Assembly (NCBI GenBank): GCA_947487745.1
Contig: CANKXQ010000117.1
Coordinates: forward strand, 1-5,124
Direction of reading: 5' to 3'
Length of the DNA: 5,124 bases
From: Spartobacteria bacterium
GTDB taxonomy: Bacteria; Verrucomicrobiota; Verrucomicrobiia; Chthoniobacterales; Terrimicrobiaceae
The notes beneath the pieces were generated by a model. It did no database searches, was not told where the DNA came from, and worked only from the letters and a program-made list of their open reading frames with translations. The first letter of the stretch is position 1. The number at the start of each line of letters is the position of its first letter. The position numbers and the translations under genes are program-made. This document shows, piece by piece, positions 1 to 5,124 of this stretch.

Positions 1-564
1 GAGGGCCTCGGCATTTTCCGTGAGGCGCTTTTTTTCAGCCGTGAGGTGCATCCACTCGCGGCGCCGCGCGGCATAATCCGAGCGAAGCAACTCCGCTCCC
101 GCGAAGGAGTCGAGGACCAACATCTGCTGATCCCTTGAAAAAAGGCTCTGGTGGTCGTGCGGACCATGCAGATCCACCAGCAAATCCCCAAGCTGCCGCA
201 GCAGGGCGAGCGTGCAAGGGGAGCCGTTCACAAACTGCTTGCCCGCGCCGCCAGTGGATACCGTGCGCTTGATGACCAGCGTCCCTTCCTCGCAGGATTC
301 GGCGCCGCCTTCCTCGAGCACGCCATGCACACGCGAGTCTTCGGGGATTTGAAAAAGTCCCTCCACCGCGCAGGCATCAGCACCCGAGCGGACGAGAGAC
401 TTCTCGGCGCGCTCGCCGAGCAGAAGTTTCACCGCGCCGAGGATGATGGATTTTCCAGCACCGGTTTCGCCGGTGATTGCGACAAAGCCCGCAGGAGGCT
501 CCCAGAGGAGGTCTTCCACGAGTGCAAGATTGCGGATGCGTAGAGATGCCAGCGTTGCGGACAT
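1..564 (-). CDS. recN: DNA repair ATPase RecN, N-terminal part (cut by left edge)
   Basis: RecN is an SMC-like ATPase that acts at DNA double-strand breaks in recombinational repair. Seen here: 188 codons reading leftward from ATG at 562-564 with no stop before the window edge. The N-terminus (residues 5-17, LASLRIRNLALVE) matches the usual RecN opening. A perfect Walker A motif, GETGAGKS, lies at residues 32-39, followed by the LLLGERAEKSLVRSGAD block (48-63) typical of the family. Further on come a VNG motif near 112-114 and the RecN-type segment DLHGPHDHQSLF at 131-142 (commonly HGQHEHQ in relatives; here P135 and D137 differ). RecN is usually about 550 residues, so roughly the first third is present; the coiled coil and the Walker B/signature part lie outside. 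No good Shine-Dalgarno sequence sits at the normal distance; a GAGAGG-like stretch is about 15 nt upstream. It is divergent from the metallo-hydrolase gene. No LexA-type operator was recognised upstream. Confidence 0.95.
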   Translation of the reverse strand, partial: MSATLASLRIRNLALVEDLLWEPPAGFVAITGETGAGKSIILGAVKLLLGERAEKSLVRSGADACAVEGLFQIPEDSRVHGVLEEGGAESCEEGTLVIKRTVSTGGAGKQFVNGSPCTLALLRQLGDLLVDLHGPHDHQSLFSRDQQMLVLDSFAGAELLRSDYAARRREWMHLTAEKKRLTENAEAL

Positions 565-570
565 TCGTCG

Positions 571-599
571 ACTATGCCACCCTCTCTTGCGAATTCCAA
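571..599 (-). promoter_or_regulatory. Weak candidate promoter for recN
   Basis: Reading on the minus strand, TTGGAA (594-599, 4 of 6 matches to TTGACA) is followed by a 17-nt spacer and CATAGT (571-576, 4 of 6 matches to TATAAT). The predicted transcription start would fall at or a few bases from the recN ATG, implying a leaderless or very short-leader transcript. The spacing is ideal but the boxes are only moderate, so this is a suggestion based on consensus matching alone. Confidence 0.25.
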
Positions 600-602
600 G
601 CG

Positions 603-1385
603 ATGCAACAGATGCAAATCACATTTTTAGGAACAGGGACCTCGCACGGTATTCCAGTGATCGGATGCGCTTGCCATGTTTGTAAATCCGCCGATCCGCG
701 CGACAAGCGCCTTCGCACCTCCATCCATGTCCAGACGCCTGGCTTTTCTTTCATTGTGGACACGACGCCGGATTTACGCACCCAGTGCCTGCGGGAGGAG
801 ATCACACGCGTCGATGCGGTGCTCTACACCCATGCCCATGTCGATCATATCCTGGGATTCGACGACCTGCGGCGCTTCTGCGAACTGGAAGATAAAAACA
901 TGCCGATCCTCGCATCCGCGCCAACTCTCGAAAGCCTCGCCCGCGTCTTTCAATACGCCTTCGACGGTTCGGCCCGGTTTTCGAATTACATTCGTCCCGA
1001 ACCCCGGGTGGTGGATGCTCCCTTTTCGCTGGGCGGGCTTGATATCGTGCCTGTCGATTTGCCCCACGGCCGCATGACCACGAATGGCTTTGTCTTTGAA
1101 AAAAACGGCCGACGCATCTTTGCTTATTACACCGATTGTGCCGAGGTGCCGCCCGCTGCCGAAGAGGCGGCGAGAGGTGTCGAGGTGCTCGTCATCGACG
1201 CACTGAGGCACCACTCCCACCAAACTCACTTTACCGTCCAGGGCGCGCTTGATGCCGCCCGCCGCATTGGTGCCCGCCAAACCTATTTCATTCACATGTG
1301 CCACGAACTCGGCCACGCCGAGACTGAGGCCAGCCTCCCTCCGGATGTTCGACTCGCCTACGATGGTCTTCGCCTTCATCTCTAA
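603..1385 (+). CDS. PhnP-like metallo-beta-lactamase-fold hydrolase (probable phosphodiesterase)
   Basis: A 260-residue cytosolic metal-dependent hydrolase of the PhnP/lactamase_B_2 group, whose characterised member PhnP cleaves cyclic phosphate diesters. Visible motifs: GTGTSHGIPVIGC near the N-terminus (10-22); the metal-binding THAHVDH at 76-82 (H77, H79, D81, H82); H155 in LPHG; D178 in YTDC; and H231 in the IHMCHELGH block. Cys22, Cys24 and Cys27 plus His234 line up with the second, structural zinc site known in PhnP, so both sites appear intact. Length fits the family. The start is chosen at ATG 603; ATG 612 (giving MQITFLGTG) is equally plausible, and neither has a clear ribosome-binding site. 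An in-frame extension upstream to 477 would run antisense through recN and is not family-like. No phn genes are nearby, so a phosphonate role is not supported and the substrate is unknown. Its 3' end overlaps the next gene, suggesting an operon. Confidence 0.9.
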   Translation: MQQMQITFLGTGTSHGIPVIGCACHVCKSADPRDKRLRTSIHVQTPGFSFIVDTTPDLRTQCLREEITRVDAVLYTHAHVDHILGFDDLRRFCELEDKNMPILASAPTLESLARVFQYAFDGSARFSNYIRPEPRVVDAPFSLGGLDIVPVDLPHGRMTTNGFVFEKNGRRIFAYYTDCAEVPPAAEEAARGVEVLVIDALRHHSHQTHFTVQGALDAARRIGARQTYFIHMCHELGHAETEASLPPDVRLAYDGLRLHL

Positions 1386-2991
1386 ACGCGCCGCCCTGCT
1401 CGCGCTGCTGATGTGTCTCGCGGCGACATCCGCTTTTGCGAGGAATAGCCTGTCGGCTGCAACGCTGGTTCTTTTCAATTCGAGCGACCCGGAGTCCGAG
1501 GAACTTGCCCGCTACTATGCCCGGAAGCGGGACATCCCTCCCGATCAGATTGTGGGGCTAACCTGCCCGGCCTCGGAGCAAATCTCACGCGCCGATTTCG
1601 ATCGCACCATCGCCGCTCCGCTGCGCGAGAAAATGGAATCCAACGGCTGGTGGAAAATCGCGCGTGTCGAGGGCAATAAGAAGGCCGTGGTGGAAACGTC
1701 CATTCGCTTTGTGGCTATCATGCGAGGCATGCCGCTCAAAATCGCAGCGGATCCATCCATCCGTCCGCCCGCTGACACACGCAACATCCCCCCGGCGATC
1801 TCGTCGCGCAACGATGCGTCGGTGGATAGCGAGATTGCTGCGCTTGGTGTCAAGGATTGGACGCCCGCGAGTGTGGTGGAGAATCCCTACTTTGGCCGCT
1901 TCACACAGATTCTGGATGACTCGGTTTTTCCCGGAATGCTCCTCCCGGCGCGCCTCGATGCCCCCACTGGTTCGATGGTGCGGGCCATGATCGACGACTC
2001 CCTCATGGCGGAAAAAGAAGGTCTCTGGGGCTGGGCCTACATTGATGGCAGGGATATAACCAGCGGTGGTTACACCGAGGGTGACAATTGGATGCGTCAC
2101 TTGGTCGAAATCCTCCGCCAGCGCGGCGTGCCGACGATTTTTGACAACCTGCCCTCCACTCTTGGGGACGACTTCCCAGTTACCGATGCAGCTGTTTATT
2201 TCGGTTGGTATGCGGGCGATGCGACGGGGCCCTTTGCTCGGCAGGATTTTCAATTCAAGCCCGGAGCCATAGCGGTCCATCTGCATTCCTACAGCGCCAG
2301 CACGCTTCGCAGCACGACGAGCAACTGGTGCGGTCCGCTCATTGCACGCGGCGCGGCAGCCACGCTGGGCAATGTTTACGAGCCCTACCTCTCGCTCACA
2401 GCGAACTTGGATGTTTTTCAGGATCGGCTCATGAGCGGACTGACTCTGGCCGAGAGCGCCTACATGTCGATGCGCGCCCTTTCTTGGATGGGTGTGGTGA
2501 TCGGTGATCCGCTCTATCGGCCTTACACGGTTTGGAATGAATTTTACGATCCGAGGAATCGTCCACCTAATCCGTGGCGGCGCTTCCGCAGCATCACGCT
2601 GAATGCCAATGGCAACATCCTCGATGCCGTCCTCCCGCTTTATGAGGCGGCCCGGGAAACCGGCAATGGAATGTTCCTCGAGGCCCTCGGCGCGGCGCAG
2701 TTCGACGCCCGCAACGCCTCCGCGTCCGTGCATTCCTTTCAAAGCGCGCTGACTTTCACCACCGACCCTGCGGTGCGCCGCCGCCTGGACTTGGAGACCG
2801 CCGCCGCCATACGGCGGGTCGCGGTTGCGGCGGAAACACCTCAAGCGCCCGCCGAGTCCGCTCCCGCCATGCCGGATTCGCGCATTCCGGCTGAGAATGG
2901 CGCGGCTCAGGATTCATCGTTGGTAAAGCCCGCTCCCAGCCTGCCGAAGATTCCCGCTGAAATTCCCAACCTGCCCTATCCCGACCTGTGA
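1363..2991 (+). CDS. TIGR03790-family exported protein of unknown function
   Basis: A 542-residue exported protein. A signal peptide is clear: K8-R9, a hydrophobic run at about 10-21 and a likely cleavage after A24-F25-A26. The mature start (AATLVLFNSSDPESEELARYYARKR, read in parts) has the 'NSSDP...ARYYA.KR.IP' signature I associate with TIGR03790. Further family-like stretches are WGWAYIDGRD (222-231), GGY..GDNW (235-243), AVHLHSYSAST (304-313), GNVYEPY around 335, and GDPLYRPY (381-388). After the core come about 100 residues with a helical, TPR-like look (around 415-485), then a Pro/Ala-rich tail (491-542, 12 prolines). Its biochemical function is not known to me. The end of the core loosely resembles caspase/gingipain-type proteins, but I see no secure catalytic His/Cys pair. 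The start is set at ATG 1363, which gives a good signal peptide and a 23-nt overlap with the preceding gene; ATG 1345 is an alternative. No clear ribosome-binding site is present, so coupling to upstream translation is likely. Confidence 0.85.
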   Translation: MVFAFISKRAALLALLMCLAATSAFARNSLSAATLVLFNSSDPESEELARYYARKRDIPPDQIVGLTCPASEQISRADFDRTIAAPLREKMESNGWWKIARVEGNKKAVVETSIRFVAIMRGMPLKIAADPSIRPPADTRNIPPAISSRNDASVDSEIAALGVKDWTPASVVENPYFGRFTQILDDSVFPGMLLPARLDAPTGSMVRAMIDDSLMAEKEGLWGWAYIDGRDITSGGYTEGDNWMRHLVEILRQRGVPTIFDNLPSTLGDDFPVTDAAVYFGWYAGDATGPFARQDFQFKPGAIAVHLHSYSASTLRSTTSNWCGPLIARGAAATLGNVYEPYLSLTANLDVFQDRLMSGLTLAESAYMSMRALSWMGVVIGDPLYRPYTVWNEFYDPRNRPPNPWRRFRSITLNANGNILDAVLPLYEAARETGNGMFLEALGAAQFDARNASASVHSFQSALTFTTDPAVRRRLDLETAAAIRRVAVAAETPQAPAESAPAMPDSRIPAENGAAQDSSLVKPAPSLPKIPAEIPNLPYPDL

Positions 2992-4280
2992 CACTGCCCG
3001 ACGGTTCCCGCTACGAGTCTGCCCGCGAGTCCTCGCGCCTGCACGAGAGCGTCGTCCGCCAGGGTGAGATCGAAATCCAGGCCCGCCTCTTCAATGGCGA
3101 ATACGGCGCGAAATGGCACACCACGGATGGCGAGTCTTTCGAAATTCTCCACTTCGGCGAGTGGAACCGCGAGGCCGGACCCGACTTCAAGGGTGCGGTC
3201 GTCCAATTTGAAAAATCCGGGGAAAAAACCGGCGATATCGAAGTGGACCGCGAAGCTCGCGATTGGGAGCGGCACGGCCATGCCCTCAATGCCGCATTCT
3301 CAGGTGTCATCTTGCATTTTTTTATCGAGGGCTCGCGTGAGCAGGCCTTTGCCCGCACGATTGAGCACCGCGCCGTCCCCCAAGCGCGCCTGGCGGTGGA
3401 TGCCCCCGCCGACCCGCATGAAATCAAGCCTGCCGAGCATGTGGGGTTGGATGAAGCCTCGCGAATGATTTCCGAGGCGGCGGAATTCCGGCTTCGCAAC
3501 AAGCACGCCGCCCATGCCCGCGCCGTCGCGTTGCATGGAGCCGATGCCGCCATGTTCCATGCGATTGCCGCCGGCCTCGGCTACAAGAACAACGCGATTC
3601 CGTTTCTCCTCGCCGCGCAGCGCACCGGCCTGCGCCGCGCGGGAGGTGTCTCCGGCGAAGCCCTTCTCTTCGGCCTTGCGGGGTTTTTGGAGCCCCGCTC
3701 CTTCGATGATGCCGATGAGGTGACGCGCCGTTATCTCAAGCCCCTGTGGGACGAGTGGTGGACTATCCGCGATGCGATGTCCCGGATCGTGCTGGATCGG
3801 AAAATGTGGAAGCTCTCCGGCATCCGCCCCTCCAACCATCCACACCGCCGCTTGGGCGCTCTCGCGGCCGTCGCCACCGGATTCGAGCACCTGCGGAAAT
3901 CCATGCGGGATTCTGGAGCGAAGGGATTCCGCGCCTGCCTCGAAAATCTCGATCATCCCTACTGGCACCGGCATTGGAACCTCCGCGCTGCCGAACTCGC
4001 CAAACCCGTCGCCCTCATCGGCAGCGACCGTGTCACGGATCTCCTCATTAACGCCTTCCTTCCCTCGCAGCCGCTGGACATTGCCCGCGCGGAACTCGAC
4101 CGCCTCCGTGGGCCATATCCGAGCGGACGCCTTCTCCGTGCGAGCAACTGGCTGGTAGGCAATGTCACACCGAAGCTTATGCGCACAGCCAAGGATCAGC
4201 AGGGGCTTCTGCAACTCTATGCGGATTTTTCAGCAGTTTCTCCGCTTGAGGCGGCTTCAAAAATACTGAATGCCAGATAG
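2988..4280 (+). CDS. DUF2851-family protein
   Basis: A 430-residue soluble protein with no signal peptide or membrane segment, of normal length for DUF2851. Family-type blocks in order: T.DG..FEILHFGEWNREAGPDFKGA (46-70), GDIEV (82-86), DWERHGHALNAAF (92-104), VILH (107-110), GIRPSNHPHRRLGALAA (around 277-293), IGSDRVTDLLINAFLP near 344-359, and a C-terminal QQGLLQLY motif. The function is unknown. The GPDF...GDIEV arrangement resembles the core of PD-(D/E)XK nucleases (D66 and E85), which is inference only. I recall His two residues after the Glu in relatives, whereas here it is Asp87. The Cys-rich C-terminal end that I recall in many relatives is absent. The start is GTG at 2988, inside the GTGA overlap with the TIGR03790 gene stop; this strongly implies translational coupling, and there is no independent ribosome-binding site. 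Confidence 0.85.
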   Translation: MTLPDGSRYESARESSRLHESVVRQGEIEIQARLFNGEYGAKWHTTDGESFEILHFGEWNREAGPDFKGAVVQFEKSGEKTGDIEVDREARDWERHGHALNAAFSGVILHFFIEGSREQAFARTIEHRAVPQARLAVDAPADPHEIKPAEHVGLDEASRMISEAAEFRLRNKHAAHARAVALHGADAAMFHAIAAGLGYKNNAIPFLLAAQRTGLRRAGGVSGEALLFGLAGFLEPRSFDDADEVTRRYLKPLWDEWWTIRDAMSRIVLDRKMWKLSGIRPSNHPHRRLGALAAVATGFEHLRKSMRDSGAKGFRACLENLDHPYWHRHWNLRAAELAKPVALIGSDRVTDLLINAFLPSQPLDIARAELDRLRGPYPSGRLLRASNWLVGNVTPKLMRTAKDQQGLLQLYADFSAVSPLEAASKILNAR

Positions 4281-4311
4281 AAACAAAAAACTCTCGCATC
4301 CTTCGCCTTCG

Positions 4312-4328
4312 TTGGTATTTTTTGCCAA
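4312..4328 (+). other. Short hairpin in the spacer, doubtful terminator
   Basis: TTGGTA (4312-4317) can pair with TGCCAA (4323-4328), including one G-U pair, around a 5-T loop, about 30 nt after the stop codon of the DUF2851 gene. The stem is weak and AT-rich, and no T-run follows it on the + strand, so it does not meet the standard for an intrinsic terminator. The stretch 4281-4311 holds nothing else recognisable. Confidence 0.15.
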
Positions 4329-4350
4329 AAGTTAATGCCGTAGTTAATCT
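4322..4350 (+). promoter_or_regulatory. Candidate promoter for the response-regulator gene
   Basis: TTGCCA (4322-4327, 5 of 6 matches to TTGACA) is separated by exactly 17 nt from TAATCT (4345-4350, 3 of 6 matches to TATAAT, keeping the important first T, second A and last T). Transcription would begin about 7 nt before ATG 4364, giving a very short leader. The drop in GC content here and the 83-bp gap support a new transcription unit, but the -10 box is weak. Confidence 0.35.
4330..4348 (+). repeat. Direct repeat AGTTAAT x2, possible operator
   Basis: AGTTAAT occurs at 4330-4336 and again at 4342-4348, a 12-bp start-to-start spacing with GCCGT between. The pair lies in the spacer of the candidate promoter and overlaps its -10 box. 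Direct repeats at about one helical turn upstream of a regulator gene can be binding sites for a regulator, but a 7-base repeat in an 83-bp AT-rich gap can also arise by chance. Confidence 0.3.
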
Positions 4351-4363
4351 TCTACGATCCCCT

Positions 4364-5124
4364 ATGAATCCGACACCAAAACTGCTCTGCATTGATGACA
4401 GTCAGTTGGTTCAAAGCCTGGTGTCCCGGGAGTTGGAATCCTACGAGGTTGAACTCCACTTTGCCAGCGATGGCGCGGCGGGGTTGGATTGCTGCCTGCG
4501 CGAAATGCCGGATTTGGTCATGCTCGACCTGAGGATGCCGGCAATGAATGGCATCGAGTTTCTCAAAAAATGGAAAGCCGAACTGGGTTTTGCCGACACC
4601 AGGTTCATCGTCATGACATCCGAGACCGGTCGCGACATCGTGGAGGAAGTCCTGCGTTTGGGCATCTCGGACTATATCGCAAAACCATTTTCTGGAAATA
4701 CACTTATCAGCAGGCTGTTGCAGCATGTCTCCCTAAGAAAGCGTTCGGTCCGCACAACGATTCCCCACACGCAAAGGCTCTTTGCTTCCGCTTCCTCGGC
4801 TGCCGCTCCCGTCAAACCCGCCGCCGCTTCGGCAAATGAGTTGAACTTGCGATCCATACCGGTTCTCACGCGCAAGATTGAAGCAAACCATACCGAATCG
4901 ACTGAGGAGGAATACACATTGCAAGATGTGATTTCAAGATACCAAGTCCTTTTGGGAGCGGGGAATGCGTATTTGACCAGCGTTCTGGCCGAGTTGTTGA
5001 AGGAGGGGAAGGTTTATGTTGAATCCGAAAAGTTTTCAGAACGAATTCAATTAAAATATGATACGGTCAAGCTTGATGCCGCCGCAGCAGCCTCGCTCCT
5101 GACGCGCTACTTCGAGGAGCAACG
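4364..5124 (+). CDS. Response regulator: receiver domain plus unassigned C-terminal region (cut by right edge)
   Basis: The first 253 residues of a two-component response regulator; no stop before the window edge. The receiver domain (about 5-123) is complete: acidic pair D11-D12, phosphoacceptor D55 in VMLDLRMPAMNG, T85 in IVMTSE, and K107 in IAKPF, so phosphorylation by a histidine kinase should be possible. A basic stretch (R125-K126-R127) leads into a low-complexity Ala/Pro/Ser linker at about 140-157 and a charged segment to about 183. From 184 onward, the sequence is predicted to be mostly helical with a LLKEGKVYVESEKF turn (211-224). I do not recognise an output domain here (no obvious LuxR, OmpR, Fis, GGDEF or HD-GYP signature); the spacing is faintly winged-helix-like but unproven. 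No Shine-Dalgarno is seen before ATG 4364. The later half is noticeably more AT-rich than the upstream genes. No partner kinase is in the window. Confidence 0.85.
   Translation, partial: MNPTPKLLCIDDSQLVQSLVSRELESYEVELHFASDGAAGLDCCLREMPDLVMLDLRMPAMNGIEFLKKWKAELGFADTRFIVMTSETGRDIVEEVLRLGISDYIAKPFSGNTLISRLLQHVSLRKRSVRTTIPHTQRLFASASSAAAPVKPAAASANELNLRSIPVLTRKIEANHTESTEEEYTLQDVISRYQVLLGAGNAYLTSVLAELLKEGKVYVESEKFSERIQLKYDTVKLDAAAAASLLTRYFEEQ

Noticed and set aside
151..543. Plus-strand open frame of 130 codons within recN
   Set aside because: The opposite strand encodes unmistakable RecN with Walker A; this frame has no family features.
477..602. 42-residue N-terminal extension of the metallo-hydrolase
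   Set aside because: It would lie antisense to the recN start, is unlike family N-termini, and the conserved protein begins at about MQITFLGTG.
565..602. LexA (SOS) operator between recN and the hydrolase gene
   Set aside because: Looked for because recN is often SOS-regulated; no convincing CTG-N10-CAG or Gram-positive-type GAAC-N4-GTTC palindrome is present.
774..1478. Minus-strand open frame of 234 codons opposite the metallo-hydrolase gene
   Set aside because: It covers the HxHxDH coding region in antisense and shows no domain; GC-rich shadow.
2278..2331. Possible caspase-like His/Cys catalytic pair (H306 or H308 with C323) in the TIGR03790 protein
   Set aside because: The spacing is short compared with gingipain-type peptidases and I cannot confirm conservation, so no peptidase activity is claimed.
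1585..2844. Long minus-strand open frame (419 codons) opposite the TIGR03790 gene
   Set aside because: It is antisense to a gene with a signal peptide and clear family motifs; its translation is rich in Arg, His and Gly with no recognisable domain, as expected of a shadow frame in GC-rich DNA.
3300..4214. Minus-strand open frame of 304 codons opposite the DUF2851 gene
   Set aside because: It is antisense to strongly conserved DUF2851 blocks, has no recognisable motif and no start signal.

Overview
The window is a gene-dense stretch of bacterial chromosome. It holds one divergent gene at the left edge and four genes on the + strand, the last cut by the right edge. GC content looks high up to about 4280 and visibly lower after that. 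The mix of genes points to Verrucomicrobiota or a related PVC-group bacterium: a PhnP-like metallo-beta-lactamase protein, a secreted TIGR03790-type protein, a DUF2851 protein and recN. This placement is inference from family recollection; no marker gene in the window settles it.

Layout. (1) 1-564, minus: N-terminal 188 residues of the DNA-repair ATPase RecN, running off the left edge. (2) 565-602: a 38-bp divergent intergenic gap with a weak candidate recN promoter. (3) 603-1385, plus: PhnP-like metallo-beta-lactamase-fold phosphodiesterase with complete metal-site motifs. (4) 1363-2991, plus: TIGR03790-family exported protein with a signal peptide, overlapping the previous gene by 23 nt. 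(5) 2988-4280, plus: DUF2851-family protein, starting on a GTG inside the GTGA overlap with the previous stop. (6) 4281-4363: an 83-bp AT-richer spacer with a candidate promoter and a short direct repeat. (7) 4364 to the right edge, plus: a response-regulator receiver domain joined through an Ala/Pro-rich linker to a C-terminal region I do not recognise.

Genes 3, 4 and 5 overlap each other in series, so they are very probably one translationally coupled operon. No pathway explains the set: a cytosolic phosphodiesterase-like hydrolase, an exported protein of unknown function and a protein whose conserved block faintly resembles a nuclease core. The response regulator looks like a separate transcription unit. 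The points most worth a second look are its unassigned C-terminal region and the three-gene overlapping operon. There is no sign of mobile elements, CRISPR, tRNA, rRNA or a recognisable defence locus.
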